64,000 nt of DNA from Afipia sp. (GTDB lineage Bacteria > Pseudomonadota > Alphaproteobacteria > Rhizobiales > Xanthobacteraceae): assembly GCA_016201045.1 (NCBI GenBank), contig JACQDM010000008.1:372001-436000 (forward strand), written 5' to 3'. Within the stretch, counting starts at the first letter, position 1, and each line of letters begins with the position of its first letter. The notes under the pieces are model-generated. The model made no database searches, was not told the origin of the DNA, and was given only the letters and a program-made list of their open reading frames with translations. Below are positions 1 through 11,821 of the stretch, piece after piece. Position numbers and translations under genes: made by a program.

Positions 1-2171
<2,171 letters not shown>

Positions 2172-2277
2172 CGCCTGAAGCCCCACCAAAGTCGTGGGCG
2201 TTTGTTCTAGAATCCGTCGCAATCACTGACTATTCTCCCGATGTGCCGTCGCTAACGCGGCCCAGAGATTTTTGTCC

Positions 2278-3651
2278 ATGCCCTCTCCAAACCTCGACCG
2301 CGCGTCCGGATTTCTCGGTGGGCTTCTCAACACGCTGACCGAGCGCGGGCGCAGCCTTCTCGGTCTCTCCGTACCCCCGATGACCAAGGCCGAACTGATC
2401 TCGCTCGGCGAAACGCTGCTGTCCCGGCGCGGCGAAGCCACCGGCGTAGCGCTGGCGAACTCACTGCTTGCGGGCTACGCAGCGGCCACCGACGAGAACA
2501 AGCTCGCATTCCTCACGGCGCTGGCCGACATGTTCGGCCCTGATATGATTCAACTCAACAAGGCGCTCGATGCGGTCCGCGATTCCAGTGCATCGCCCGA
2601 TGCCGTCGAAAGGCTTCTGAAAGCCGCCGAACCGCGCCGCCAAGAGCTGATTCGCCGTTTGAACCTCGCACCGGGCGGCACGGCGTCGCTGGTGCGGATG
2701 CGCGAGGCGCTGCTCGCGCACACCGTCAATCATCCGCAACTGAAATATGTCGACAGCGATTTCGTGCATCTGTTCGCGTCATGGTTCAATCGCGGCTTTC
2801 TGGTGCTGCAGAAAATCGACTGGACCACGCCCGCGAACATTCTGGAAAAGATCATCCGCTACGAGCAGGTCCACGCGATCCGCAACTGGGACGATTTGCG
2901 CGCGCGCCTCGCGCCGCCGGATCGCCGCTGCTACGGCTTCTTTCATCCGCAGCTTGTCGATGAGCCGCTGATCTTCGTCGAAGTCGCGCTGACCCGCGAA
3001 ACGCCTGCGTCGATCGAACCGCTGCTCGATCTCACGCGCGCGCCGATCGAGGCGAAGGACGCCACAACGGCGGTGTTCTATTCGATCTCCAACACCCAGA
3101 AAGGGCTCGGCGGAATTTCCTTCGGCAATTTCCTGATCAAGCAGGTGGTCGAGGAAATCAAGCGCGAGCTTCCGAACGTGCACACGTTCGTCACGCTGTC
3201 GCCGGCGCCGAATTTCGCGGGCTGGCTCAAGCGCCAGCGCGCGGATAACTCGGCTCTCATCGACGACGATGCGCGCGAAGCCCTGCAGGCCCTCGACGCG
3301 CCGGACTGGTTTGAGAACGCCGAGGTCAGCGAGCGCGTCAAGGCGGCGATGCTGCCGCTTGCCGCTTATTATTTCCTCGAGGCGAAGAATTCGCGCGGAC
3401 AGCCGGTGGATTCCGTGGCGCGCTTCCATCTCGGCAACGGCGCGCGGCTTGAGCGGCTGAATTTTCTCGGCGACCGCTCGCCGAACGGCATGCGGCAATC
3501 GCACGGGCTGATGGTGAACTATCTCTACGCGCTCGCCGACATCGAAAGCAATCACGAGTCCTTCGTCGAGAAGGGCCAGATCGCCGCCTCTTCAAGCGTG
3601 CGCAAAATTCTGCCTGCGCGCCTCCATGTGGTCGAGGCGTCGGCGCAATAA
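2278..3651 (+). CDS. Malonyl-CoA decarboxylase
   Basis: This enzyme decarboxylates malonyl-CoA to acetyl-CoA and CO2. The 457-residue protein has the all-helical N-terminal oligomerisation region (to about residue 170) and the GCN5-acetyltransferase-like catalytic domain. Recognisable stretches are HLFASWFNRGFLVLQ, CYGFFHPQLVDEPLIFVEVA, STTPI-like YSISNTQKGLGGISFGNFLI and FHLGNGARLERLNFLGD, which carry the family's catalytic Ser/His region. I chose the ATG at 2278; an in-frame TTG at 2272 would add two residues. In rhizobia this enzyme (MatA) usually sits with the malonyl-CoA synthetase matB, but none is next to it here, so it may serve malonyl-CoA turnover rather than dedicated malonate catabolism. 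Confidence 0.93.
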   Translation: MPSPNLDRASGFLGGLLNTLTERGRSLLGLSVPPMTKAELISLGETLLSRRGEATGVALANSLLAGYAAATDENKLAFLTALADMFGPDMIQLNKALDAVRDSSASPDAVERLLKAAEPRRQELIRRLNLAPGGTASLVRMREALLAHTVNHPQLKYVDSDFVHLFASWFNRGFLVLQKIDWTTPANILEKIIRYEQVHAIRNWDDLRARLAPPDRRCYGFFHPQLVDEPLIFVEVALTRETPASIEPLLDLTRAPIEAKDATTAVFYSISNTQKGLGGISFGNFLIKQVVEEIKRELPNVHTFVTLSPAPNFAGWLKRQRADNSALIDDDAREALQALDAPDWFENAEVSERVKAAMLPLAAYYFLEAKNSRGQPVDSVARFHLGNGARLERLNFLGDRSPNGMRQSHGLMVNYLYALADIESNHESFVEKGQIAASSSVRKILPARLHVVEASAQ

Positions 3652-3672
3652 AATAAAATAGCGAGGCTTGTC

Positions 3673-4590
3673 ATGAGCTGGATGCCGTCGAACGATCCGA
3701 TCCTTGGCGACGCGCGCTCGTGCGACGCGCTGGAATTGATGATCGTGCCGCGCACCCGCGATCTCGGCGACGGCTTTCTGGTGCGCCGCGCATTGCCGCA
3801 CGGCAAGCGGCAGATGGTCGGGCCATTTATTTTCTTCGATCATTTCGGGCCGGTACAGTTCGTCGCGGGCAAGGGCATGGACGTTCGCCCGCATCCGCAC
3901 ATCGGTCTTGCGACGGTCACCTATCTGTTCGACGGCTCGATCATGCATCGCGACAGCGAGGGCAATATTCAGGAAATTCAGCCCGGCGCGATGAACCTGA
4001 TGACGGCAGGACGCGGCATCGCGCATTCGGAGCGCACGCCGGATGTCGAGCGCGCGAACGGGCAGAGCATGCTCGGCCTGCAAAGCTGGATCGCGCTTCC
4101 CGAAGGCAAGGAAGAAATCGCGCCCTCGTTTCAGCACTACAGCGCCGCCAGTCTGCCGACCGTCAACGATAAGGGACTGAGCGCGCGCATCATCGCGGGC
4201 AAAGCCTTCGGCGCAATCTCGCAGGTCGAGATGGTGTCGGACTGGTTCTATGTCGAAGTCGCGCTCGACGCAGGCATGACAGCGCCGCTCGATGCCGACC
4301 ATGAAGAACGCGCGATTTATCTCGTCGATGGCGAAGTCGAAATTTCCGGAGACAAGTTTTCGGCGCCGCAGCTTCTGGTGTTCCGTCCCGGCGACCGCAT
4401 CGCGGTGAAAGCACTGCGCAAGACGAAAATGATGTTTCTCGGCGGCAGCGCGCTGGAAGGCCCGCGTCACATCTGGTGGAATTTCGTCTCCTCGTCGAAA
4501 GATCGCATCGAGCAGGCCAAGGCCGACTGGAAAGCGGGCCGCTTCGAGCATGTGCCGGGCGAGCACGAATTCATTCCACTGCCCGAATAG
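3673..4590 (+). CDS. Pirin family protein (bicupin)
   Basis: This is a 305-residue pirin-like protein of the cupin superfamily. The N-terminal cupin shows the usual metal-ligand pattern, RPHPHIGLATVTYLFDG near residues 75-90 and GIAHSERTP near 115-123, supplying three His and one Glu. A second, more divergent cupin follows with DHEERAIYLVDGEVEI. Bacterial pirins are metal-dependent; some have quercetinase activity and others modulate metabolic enzymes, so the substrate cannot be read from sequence. A GAGG Shine-Dalgarno precedes the ATG at 3673. The gene follows malonyl-CoA decarboxylase by about 20 bases and could be co-transcribed with it. Confidence 0.93.
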   Translation: MSWMPSNDPILGDARSCDALELMIVPRTRDLGDGFLVRRALPHGKRQMVGPFIFFDHFGPVQFVAGKGMDVRPHPHIGLATVTYLFDGSIMHRDSEGNIQEIQPGAMNLMTAGRGIAHSERTPDVERANGQSMLGLQSWIALPEGKEEIAPSFQHYSAASLPTVNDKGLSARIIAGKAFGAISQVEMVSDWFYVEVALDAGMTAPLDADHEERAIYLVDGEVEISGDKFSAPQLLVFRPGDRIAVKALRKTKMMFLGGSALEGPRHIWWNFVSSSKDRIEQAKADWKAGRFEHVPGEHEFIPLPE

Positions 4591-4623
4591 TTTTACAAAG
4601 CCGCATCTTATCCGGACCACGCC

Positions 4624-5190
4624 ATGAACGAGAATGTCGGACGACTTCACGAGCAGATCAAAACGCTGCAGATCGAACTCGATGCCGAACTTGCAATCAT
4701 CCGCAATCAACTGAACTACCGGCTCGAAGGGGGCCGTGCACGTTTCGAGGAGGAAATGTTGCGGGCGCATCGAGCGCTGCGGATTGGGGTGGCAAAATAC
4801 GTCGTTAACGCAAGCCCGCTCGTGATCCTTACCGCGCCCGTCATTTATTCGATGATCGTTCCGTTCGCGCTGCTCGATCTGTTTCTGACGGTTTATCAGC
4901 TTATCTGCTTTCCGATTTACGGAATCGAGCGCGTCAAGCGCAGCGATTACTTCATCTTCGATCGCGCGCATCTCGCCTATCTGAACATTGTCGAAAAAAT
5001 CAATTGCGCTTATTGCTCATACGGTAACGGCCTGATGGCCTATGCCAGCGAGATCGCCGGACGAACCGAGCAGTATTGGTGCCCGATCAAGCACGCACGC
5101 AAGGCGATCTCGACGCACGAGCATTATTCTCAATTCGCCGAGTTCGGCGACGCGAAATCATTTCGGAAGAAATACGGAAACGTCGATTGA
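4624..5190 (+). CDS. Conserved membrane-associated protein with Cys/His motifs, function unknown
   Basis: This is a 188-residue protein I do not recognise by name. It begins with a charged, coiled-coil-prone region (residues 1-50), has a hydrophobic hairpin at about 65-100, and then a soluble tail. The tail carries CAYCSYGNGLMAY at 128-140 and YWCPIKHARKA at 151-161, which together give two Cys in a CxxC arrangement, a third Cys and nearby His, so a metal or redox centre close to the membrane is possible. The motifs look family-specific rather than random, which suggests a conserved family. It stands 33 bases after the pirin gene on the same strand. No function is assigned. Confidence 0.8.
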   Translation: MNENVGRLHEQIKTLQIELDAELAIIRNQLNYRLEGGRARFEEEMLRAHRALRIGVAKYVVNASPLVILTAPVIYSMIVPFALLDLFLTVYQLICFPIYGIERVKRSDYFIFDRAHLAYLNIVEKINCAYCSYGNGLMAYASEIAGRTEQYWCPIKHARKAISTHEHYSQFAEFGDAKSFRKKYGNVD

Positions 5191-5353
5191 GTCCGTCGAT
5201 CTTCCGCCATGCGAAACGCACAACCTCGCGCATGGCTGAATTGACTTTGGCCTGCGCGCGTTTGCCGCCGTTTACAGCCTGGGAATGTTGCCGGATAGTC
5301 GCGCGCGAAAGCGCGGCGATGGTCTGCTGCGATGAATCGACGAGGACACGCTC

Positions 5354-6148
5354 ATGCAGTTCAATCATTGCAGACTGGAAATCGACGGCAACGTCGCGAC
5401 GCTGGTGATGGATCATCAGGAGGTGATGAACGCCGTCTCCGTCGAGATGCTCGCGGGCCTGAGCGAAGCGCTCGATACCGTCAACGACAAGCGTAGCGAG
5501 ATTCGCTGTCTCGTCCTGACCGGAGCGGGCAAGGCATTCTGTACCGGCGCAAATCTTCAGGGGCGCAACAAGGAACAGAATCCGGTTCGCCGCAATGCAG
5601 GCGCGGCGCTCGAAACCGCGTTTCATCCGTTCCTGCGCCGACTGCGCGATCTGCACTGCCCGCTGATTACGTCGGTGAACGGTCCGGCGGCGGGCGCAGG
5701 CATGAGCTTCGCCTTGATGGGCGACATCGTGATCTGCGCGCGCTCGTCTTATTTTCTTCAGGCATTCCGCCGTATCGGCCTCGTGCCGGATTGCGGCTCG
5801 ACCTGGATACTTCCGCGACTGATCGGCCGCGCACGCGCGATCGAACTGTCGTTGCTCGGAGAACGGCTGCCCGCCGAGAAGGCGCTGGAATGGGGACTGG
5901 TCAATCGCGTCGTCGATGACGTGGCATTGGCTGAGGAAACCAAAAAGCTCGCGCACGATCTCGCCAATGGTCCGACAATCGCGCTGTCGCTGATCCGGCG
6001 GCTCTACTGGGAAAGCCCGGAAAATTCCTTCGAACAGCAGATCGACATGGAAAAGCGGATGCAGGTCGCGGCCGGCCGCGCAGAAGATTTCAAGGAAGGC
6101 GTCGCGGCGTTCCTCGAAAAGCGGCCGGCGAAATTCACCGGACGCTGA
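5354..6148 (+). CDS. Enoyl-CoA hydratase/isomerase (crotonase) family protein
   Basis: This 264-residue protein has the full crotonase fold. The two oxyanion-hole segments are visible as GAGKAFCTGANLQG (residues 56-69) and GPAAGAGMSFALMGDI (around 113-128). The later RIGLVPDCGSTWILPRLIG resembles the PaaG-type ring-opening/isomerase branch, where an Asp in the VPD motif takes part in catalysis, as well as general enoyl-CoA hydratases. It should act on a 2-enoyl- or epoxy-acyl-CoA in the cytoplasm. No paa or beta-oxidation genes are adjacent, so the substrate is undetermined. It converges with the small gene on the opposite strand, leaving 8 bases between the two stops. Confidence 0.92.
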   Translation: MQFNHCRLEIDGNVATLVMDHQEVMNAVSVEMLAGLSEALDTVNDKRSEIRCLVLTGAGKAFCTGANLQGRNKEQNPVRRNAGAALETAFHPFLRRLRDLHCPLITSVNGPAAGAGMSFALMGDIVICARSSYFLQAFRRIGLVPDCGSTWILPRLIGRARAIELSLLGERLPAEKALEWGLVNRVVDDVALAEETKKLAHDLANGPTIALSLIRRLYWESPENSFEQQIDMEKRMQVAAGRAEDFKEGVAAFLEKRPAKFTGR

Positions 6149-6156
6149 ACCTCAGA

Positions 6157-6489
6157 TCAGGCGACGCTGCTCATATAGGCTTCGCGTCGGCCCATCACGC
6201 GTTCGGCCGCGATCTTCGCCTGCGCGCGCGTCTCCGTCGAAATCGTGCGGAATTCAAGATCGGGAAGCGTCACAGGTTCACGGCGGCCACCGAACCATGA
6301 CAGCAGCGATTTCGATCCGAATGCGAGATTCGAGAGAGCCTCGGAAAGACTTTCGGCCGAATCGAAAGCGAACAACGCTCCGGACGATACGTGTCTCACT
6401 TCGAAAATCCCGGGGCCGATCGGGGCTTCAAGGGCCTCGCCACGCGCGATTTTGGGATAGCGCTTCCATTCACTCCAGGTCGCAATCAT
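6157..6489 (-). CDS. Small conserved hypothetical protein
   Basis: This is a 110-residue protein read leftwards from the ATG at 6489, where an AAAGGA Shine-Dalgarno sits five bases upstream. The open frame runs further upstream to 6525, but that extension has no ribosome site. The N-terminus is rich in Trp and aromatic residues (MIATWSEWKRYP), followed by APIGPGIFEVRHVSSG. This PG(I/V)(Y/F)E(V/L)R pattern is reminiscent of small rhizobial proteins with a GIY-YIG-like first strand, but the catalytic residues of that fold are not evident. No function can be assigned. Confidence 0.7.
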   Translation of the reverse strand: MIATWSEWKRYPKIARGEALEAPIGPGIFEVRHVSSGALFAFDSAESLSEALSNLAFGSKSLLSWFGGRREPVTLPDLEFRTISTETRAQAKIAAERVMGRREAYMSSVA

Positions 6490-6645
6490 CGTGTCCTTTT
6501 GCGTCGAAGACGCCGCCGCTTTCAAAATATGTGCTGAGAGGTCAAGCGGTAGATAACGTCTCGCGCAGCCCGTTCAACCGAGAATCTTTCAAATCGTTCC
6601 AAATATGTTTTCTGCGACATTGGTCGAAATCGATGGGTTATCGGT

Positions 6646-7647
6646 TCAAACCGATAGCCCGTGCAGCTCGGCCAGCGCCTTCAACGACGTCTGCGGACGC
6701 GCGCCGATGTGCTGGATGACCTCTGCTGCGGCCAAAGCGCCCAGCCGGCCCGACTGCTCATGCGTGAAGCCGCGCACGACTCCGAACAGGAAGCCCGCCG
6801 CGAACAGATCGCCCGCGCCGGTCGTGTCGACCACCTGTTTCACAGGAAACGCGGCAACCGCAGTAACGCCGCCTTTCTCGGTCACCATGCATCCCTTCTC
6901 GCTGCGGGTGACCACAGCGAGCGTGGCATCGCGGCCGAGCTGCGAAAGCGCCGCATCGAAATCCTCGGTCTGATACAGCGATTTCAGTTCAGCCTCGTTG
7001 GCGAAAACCAGATCGACGGTTCTTGTTTGAATGAGATTCAAGAACTCGTCGCGATAGCGGCCGACGCAAAAAGCATCCGACAGCGTGAGCGCGACGGTGC
7101 GCTTGTGGTTATGCGCAATCTTGGATGCCTTGAGAAACGCCTCCTTGGCGTCGGCCGGATCCCACAGATACCCTTCGAGATAGACGATCGAGGACGCGGC
7201 AATTTGCGCTTCGTCGATATCGTCCGAAGACAAATCCTGCGCCGCGCCGAGATAGGTATTCATCGTGCGCTCGCCGTCGGGCGAGACGAGAATATAGGAA
7301 CGCGCCGTGGCGGCGCCGGATTCGGCGACCGGCGTGTCGAACGCGACCTTCGCCGCCTTGATGTCGTGGGCAAACACATGCCCGAGCTGATCGTCGCGCA
7401 CCTTGCCGACGAAGGCGGCGCGCGCGCCGAAGCTCGCCACGCCCGCAATGGTGTTGGCCGCCGACCCGCCGGAAATTTCGGTTGCAGGACCCATCGACTT
7501 ATAGACCGCTGTCGCCCGTTCCTCGTCGATCAGGGCCATCGCGCCTTTGGTCATGCCGTGGCGGACCAGAAAGTCGTCGTCGGCCTTGGCCAGAATATCG
7601 ACAATCGCGTTGCCAATCCCGAGAACGTCGTATGTCGCTGCGGTCAT
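6646..7647 (-). CDS. PfkB-family carbohydrate kinase, adenosine kinase-like
   Basis: This 333-residue ribokinase-fold enzyme probably phosphorylates adenosine or a related nucleoside or sugar. The first PfkB signature appears as GGSAANTIAGVASFGARAAF near residues 60-80, and the second, with the anion hole and catalytic Asp, as VDTTGAGDLFAAGFLFGV near 270-288. The N-terminus (YDVLGIGNAIVDILAKADD) matches the adenosine kinase-like subgroup common in Rhizobiales. It is transcribed away from murJ, with 145 bases between the two starts. Its downstream neighbour is about 155 bases away on the same strand. Substrate assignment is by subgroup resemblance only. Confidence 0.9.
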   Translation of the reverse strand: MTAATYDVLGIGNAIVDILAKADDDFLVRHGMTKGAMALIDEERATAVYKSMGPATEISGGSAANTIAGVASFGARAAFVGKVRDDQLGHVFAHDIKAAKVAFDTPVAESGAATARSYILVSPDGERTMNTYLGAAQDLSSDDIDEAQIAASSIVYLEGYLWDPADAKEAFLKASKIAHNHKRTVALTLSDAFCVGRYRDEFLNLIQTRTVDLVFANEAELKSLYQTEDFDAALSQLGRDATLAVVTRSEKGCMVTEKGGVTAVAAFPVKQVVDTTGAGDLFAAGFLFGVVRGFTHEQSGRLGALAAAEVIQHIGARPQTSLKALAELHGLSV

Positions 7648-7792
7648 TAATGATATTCCTGAGGGAGCGGCGCTTATTTTGCCGACAGCTGATATTTCAT
7701 GCGGATGAGGCCGCGACCTATCACGACAACACGTTCGCCAGCAAGCGCAGGCCTCATCGTCAGACCGTCATCATGACCCCAAAAGCCCTTTC

Positions 7793-9367
7793 ATGATCCG
7801 ACATATCCTCACCGTTTCGACCGGCACGCTGTCCTCCCGAATTCTCGGATTTATCCGCGATTCCATGATCGCGGCGCTGCTCGGCGCGGGGCCGGTGGCC
7901 GACGCGTTTCTGGTCGCGTTTCAGTTCATCAATGTCGCGAGGCGATCGCTCACCGAGGGTGCGCTGAATGCCGCATTGATTCCGGGCTATCTGCGCGTGT
8001 GCGAGAATGAAGGCCGGGTTGCTGCCGCTGCCTTCGCAGGTCGCGTGCTGGGAAGCGTCAGTCTCATTCTGATCTGCATAGCCATCGGTCTTACGCTGCT
8101 GATGCCGCTCGTGATGGCATTGCTTGCGCCGGGTTTCGCCGGACGCGAGCCGCTGCAGCTCGCCATCGACGATGCGCGGCTGATGATGCCGTATTTCGCT
8201 TTCGTCGGCCCCGTCACGGTGATGATGGGCGTGCTCAACGCCGAAAACCGATTCATGCTCACGGCCTTCTCGCCGGTTCTGTTCAACGTGACGCTGATCG
8301 CCGTGATCGCGTCGCTTATGGTGTGGCGGTATGACACTGCGACATCGGCGACGATCATCGCCGGCGCAGTCGGTGTCGCGGGTCTCCTGCAGACGCTGAT
8401 CCTCGTTCAGCGCAGGCCGTGGCGCGACGGCATCGGCAGGCCCATCAAAATTTCATTCGACCAGCAGACGCGCGGATTCTTCCGCAAGGGAATTCCCGGC
8501 ATGATCGCGAATGCCGGTCCGCAATTCCTGATCGTGGCCGGTGCGATTGTCGCCTCGTCTTCGCCAGCCGCCGTCTCGTGGCTCTACTTTGCCAATCGGC
8601 TGATCGAACTGCCGCTCGGCATGGTCGGCGTTGCGATGGGCACCGTCCTCGTTCCTGAATTGACGCGCGCCGTTCAGATCGGGGATCGTGCAGCGCTCGT
8701 GCAGGCGGAGTCGCGCGGCTTCGAGCTTGCGGTCGGCCTCGTGATGCCTGCGATGCTGGGGCTGATCGTGCTCAGTCAGCCGGCAATACGAGTCTTGTTC
8801 GAGCACGGCGCATTCACGGCGCAGGACACGGCAGCGACTGCGCAGGCGCTTTCGATTCTCGCGGTCGGGCTTCCGGCGCACGTTCTGGTTAAAGTCTTCT
8901 CGCCGGCCTTCTTCGCGCGCGAAGACACACGAACGCCTCTTTACGCAACGTTGACCGGCATCGCCGTTGCAGTCGTGTCGGGATTGCTGTTCGGCAAATC
9001 CTTTGGAGCCAGCGGCGTAGCCGCCTCGATTTCGCTCGGCGCGTGGTTTTGTGCGGCCATTCTGGGCTGGCGCGCAGTGACGACGTTCGGCTTCTCGATC
9101 GACGCGACAGCGGAACGAAGGTTGCCACGCATTGCCATCAGCGCGGCATTGATGGGAACGATGCTGGTGACGTCGCAGTATTTCGTGGCCCCGGTCGTCG
9201 CGAATGCAGGCTTCATGGCGCAGATCACGATTCTCGGCGGACTGGTCGCTGCCGGAATTTCCTTCTACGGCCTCTTGCTCGATCTGCTCGGCGTCGTGAA
9301 TTGGGGCGAAGCGCTGATCGCTCTGCGCGTTGGCGACTTGCGCGATCAGGATACGCGTGGCAAGTGA
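7793..9367 (+). CDS. murJ: Lipid II flippase MurJ
   Basis: This 524-residue polytopic inner-membrane protein of the MOP/MATE-like superfamily translocates lipid II across the membrane for peptidoglycan synthesis. Its N-terminus contains the typical [20 protein letters not shown] and [18 protein letters not shown] segments, and about 14 hydrophobic helices follow. The loop with [19 protein letters not shown] is also family-typical. The ATG at 7793 is preceded by a purine-poor leader with no strong Shine-Dalgarno, so the start is likely but not certain. trpS follows 43 bases after the stop. In many alphaproteobacteria glnD lies upstream of murJ; here an opposite-strand kinase gene takes that place. 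Confidence 0.95.
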   Translation: MIRHILTVSTGTLSSRILGFIRDSMIAALLGAGPVADAFLVAFQFINVARRSLTEGALNAALIPGYLRVCENEGRVAAAAFAGRVLGSVSLILICIAIGLTLLMPLVMALLAPGFAGREPLQLAIDDARLMMPYFAFVGPVTVMMGVLNAENRFMLTAFSPVLFNVTLIAVIASLMVWRYDTATSATIIAGAVGVAGLLQTLILVQRRPWRDGIGRPIKISFDQQTRGFFRKGIPGMIANAGPQFLIVAGAIVASSSPAAVSWLYFANRLIELPLGMVGVAMGTVLVPELTRAVQIGDRAALVQAESRGFELAVGLVMPAMLGLIVLSQPAIRVLFEHGAFTAQDTAATAQALSILAVGLPAHVLVKVFSPAFFAREDTRTPLYATLTGIAVAVVSGLLFGKSFGASGVAASISLGAWFCAAILGWRAVTTFGFSIDATAERRLPRIAISAALMGTMLVTSQYFVAPVVANAGFMAQITILGGLVAAGISFYGLLLDLLGVVNWGEALIALRVGDLRDQDTRGK

Positions 9368-9410
9368 CGCCACGGTAAATCCGGCCTCTCCACCGGGCCG
9401 AGGGATCACA

Positions 9411-10448
9411 ATGATGACGAAAGAACTTGTATTCTCAGGCGTGCAGCCGACCGGCAATCTGCATCTCGGCAATTACCTCGGCGCCATCGTCAATTTCGTC
9501 AAACTCCAGAACACTCACAACTGCATCTACTGCGTCGTCGATCTCCACGCCATTACGGTGTGGCAGGACCCGACTGAACTCACGCGCAACATCCGCGAGG
9601 TGACGGCGGCGTTCATCGCCAGCGGCATCGATCCGAAAAAGCATATCGTGTTCAACCAGAGCCAGGTCGCCGAACACGCCGAGCTTGCCTGGGTGTTCAA
9701 TTGCGTCGCGCGTTTGGGCTGGCTTAACCGCATGACGCAATTCAAGGAGAAAGCCGGCAAGGATCGCGAGAACGCGTCGGTCGGTCTCTACGCTTATCCC
9801 AATCTGATGGCCGCCGATATTCTTGTGTATCGCGCGACGCATGTGCCGGTGGGCGAAGACCAGAAACAGCATCTGGAGCTGTCGCGCGACATCGCTCAGA
9901 AATTCAACAACGATTTTGCCGACTCGATCAAGGCGCACGGCTTTAACGAGAAATTCTTTCCGCAGCCGGAGCCGCTGATCACCGGCCCCGCGACTCGCGT
10001 GATGTCGCTGCGCGACGGCTCGAAGAAAATGTCGAAATCCGACCCTTCGGATTATTCGCGCATCAACCTCAACGACGATGCAGACGCGATCGCGCAGAAG
10101 GTGCGCAAGGCGAAGACCGATCCCGAGCCGCTGCCGAGCGAGGAAGAAGGTCTCAAGACACGGCCTGAGGCGGATAATCTCGTCGGCATCTTCGCGGCGC
10201 TGTCAGGCAAGTCGAAGTCCGATGTTTTGAAGGAATTCGGCGGCGGACAATTCTCCGGCTTCAAAACCGCGCTCGTCGATCTGTCGGTCGCCAAGCTCGG
10301 CCCGATCGGCGCGGAAATGAAAAAGCTCGCGCAAGATTCCGCCTATGTGGATTCGGTTCTTGTCGATGGTGCCAGCCGCGCACGCGTGATCGCCGCCGAG
10401 ACTATGAATGCCGTCAAGGACATTGTCGGATTCATCCGCAAATCGTGA
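9411..10448 (+). CDS. trpS: Tryptophanyl-tRNA synthetase
   Basis: This class Ic aminoacyl-tRNA synthetase of 345 residues charges tRNA-Trp. The HIGH-type motif appears as [11 protein letters not shown] (residues 16-26) and the KMSKS loop as [14 protein letters not shown] near 205. The tryptophan-pocket region with [20 protein letters not shown] is intact. The open frame extends back to 9330 inside murJ, but the ATG at 9411 (with a second ATG at 9414) has a GAGG ribosome site eight bases upstream and matches the usual N-terminus. It follows murJ closely, which suggests co-transcription. Confidence 0.97.
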   Translation: MMTKELVFSGVQPTGNLHLGNYLGAIVNFVKLQNTHNCIYCVVDLHAITVWQDPTELTRNIREVTAAFIASGIDPKKHIVFNQSQVAEHAELAWVFNCVARLGWLNRMTQFKEKAGKDRENASVGLYAYPNLMAADILVYRATHVPVGEDQKQHLELSRDIAQKFNNDFADSIKAHGFNEKFFPQPEPLITGPATRVMSLRDGSKKMSKSDPSDYSRINLNDDADAIAQKVRKAKTDPEPLPSEEEGLKTRPEADNLVGIFAALSGKSKSDVLKEFGGGQFSGFKTALVDLSVAKLGPIGAEMKKLAQDSAYVDSVLVDGASRARVIAAETMNAVKDIVGFIRKS

Positions 10449-10553
10449 CGCGCCTGTTCCGCCGGACGCGCAAGTTTCGATGCGAGCGCCTTGTCCGTCA
10501 TGCCCGGCGCATGGCAGCATGATCGCAGGGGTCGCCGATCATCCGGGACATGC

Positions 10554-11048
10554 ATGAGCAGCCAGCGCCGAAGCTACGAGCAGGGCCACAAGCCGAAATG
10601 CCTTGTCATCGTCGATGACACCGCGGAATGCGACCGCGCGGTCTATTACGCCAGCCGCTGGGCGGTTCGCGGCGGCGGCAGCGTGGTGATGCTGCGCGTC
10701 ATCGACACGGAAGATCTCAATCAGCAATGGCTCGGCGTCGCCGACGTGATGCGCACCGAGGCCGAAGACAGCGCCAATGCGGCGCTCGACCGTGCATCCG
10801 CGCGCGCCAACGGCATCGCCGCGATTACGCCCGAGCGGGTCGTTCGCGAAGGTGTGCCGTCCGAACAGATACTCGATGTGATCGATAAAGACGTCGATAT
10901 CGCGCTTCTGGTGCTGGCAGCCAGCATCGGCGCGGAAGGTCCCGGCCCGATTATCACCCAGCTTGCCCATACCGCCGGGACTTTCCCGATTCCGCTGGCG
11001 ATCGTGCCCGGAAACCTCAGCGATGCGGAAATCGACGCGCTGTCCTGA
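10554..11048 (+). CDS. Universal stress protein (UspA family)
   Basis: This is a single-domain 164-residue Usp-fold protein. The first strand is KCLVIVDDTAECDRAVYYA and the second half is VDIALLVLAAS followed by a GPGPIITQL segment. The canonical ATP-binding G-2x-G-9x-G-S/T motif is only partly preserved (GAEGPGPI), so nucleotide binding is uncertain. The frame is open from 10491, but ATG 10554 with a GGGA-type ribosome site gives the expected N-terminus ahead of the first strand. It lies between trpS and nfuA on the same strand, with about 100 bases on each side. Confidence 0.88.
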   Translation: MSSQRRSYEQGHKPKCLVIVDDTAECDRAVYYASRWAVRGGGSVVMLRVIDTEDLNQQWLGVADVMRTEAEDSANAALDRASARANGIAAITPERVVREGVPSEQILDVIDKDVDIALLVLAASIGAEGPGPIITQLAHTAGTFPIPLAIVPGNLSDAEIDALS

Positions 11049-11155
11049 CCGCCTCGCGGCCTCTTGATCGTGCTTTTTCAACCGCCATCTGTTATGGGAC
11101 CCAGACATTCAACCGTTCGCGCCGGCCTTGAACCGGCGATGTGCCGGAGACCACG

Positions 11156-11719
11156 ATGTTTATTCAGACCGAAGCCACCCCCAATCCCGCGACCCTGAAG
11201 TTCATTCCGGGCCGCGCCGTGCTCGACAATGGCACGATGGAATTCGTCAGCAAGGAAGCGGCCGCCCGCTCGCCTCTCGCCAATCGCCTGTTTGAAGTGC
11301 CCGGCGTGACCGGCGTGTTCTACGGCTCCGACTTCGTCACCGTGACCAAGGACGGTAGCGACTGGCAGCATCTGAAGCCGGCCATCCTTGGCGTCATCAT
11401 GGAATATTATATGTCGGGCGCGCCGCTGCTTGCGGACGGCGACAGGGCGGACGAATCCCACAACGAAGAGTTTTTCAGCGAAGCGGATTCCGAGACGGTC
11501 GCGACGATCAAAGACCTCCTGGAGACGCGCATTCGTCCGGCGGTCGCCAGCGACGGCGGCGACATCACCTTTCGCGGCTTCAAGGACGGCATCGTCTATC
11601 TCGACATGAAAGGCTCCTGCGCGGGGTGCCCCTCCTCCACGGCGACGCTGAAACATGGCATCCAGAACCTGCTGAAGCACTTCCTGCCGGATGTGGTCGA
11701 AGTCCGGCCGATGAATTGA
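11156..11719 (+). CDS. nfuA: NifU-like iron-sulfur cluster carrier (Nfu type)
   Basis: This 187-residue protein probably carries and transfers 4Fe-4S clusters to client enzymes. It has an N-terminal Nfu_N domain (MFIQTEATPNPATLKFIPGR) and a C-terminal NifU-like domain with the cluster-binding CxxC in MKGSCAGCPSSTATLKHGI near residues 148-166. This arrangement is that of mitochondrial NFU1 and its alphaproteobacterial relatives rather than of E. coli NfuA, whose N-domain is A-type. ATG 11156 has a GGAGA site six bases upstream; an in-frame GTG at 11141 is less likely. An intrinsic terminator follows. MiaB, a 4Fe-4S enzyme encoded nearby, is a plausible client. Confidence 0.94.
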   Translation: MFIQTEATPNPATLKFIPGRAVLDNGTMEFVSKEAAARSPLANRLFEVPGVTGVFYGSDFVTVTKDGSDWQHLKPAILGVIMEYYMSGAPLLADGDRADESHNEEFFSEADSETVATIKDLLETRIRPAVASDGGDITFRGFKDGIVYLDMKGSCAGCPSSTATLKHGIQNLLKHFLPDVVEVRPMN

Positions 11720-11741
11720 GCGGATTTTTACGGTAGTTTTC

Positions 11742-11773
11742 AGGGGCAGGCGCCGAAGCGCTTGCCCCTTTGC
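11742..11773 (+). terminator. Intrinsic terminator after nfuA
   Basis: A 12-bp stem (AGGGGCAGGCGC pairing with GCGCTTGCCCCT, one G-U pair) closes a CGAA tetraloop and is followed by a short T-rich run. It sits 22 bases after the nfuA stop and separates nfuA from tsaB. Confidence 0.75.
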
Positions 11774-11821
11774 TGTTTCGGCGGCACGTTGCCGCCGACC
11801 GTTCCGCTGATTGGTAATTGA

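Noticed and set aside
7704-7758. GATGAGGCC/GGCCTCATC inverted arms between the PfkB kinase and murJ
   Set aside because: The arms are perfect but 9 bases long and 37 bases apart. There is no supporting promoter or T-run, so chance cannot be excluded.
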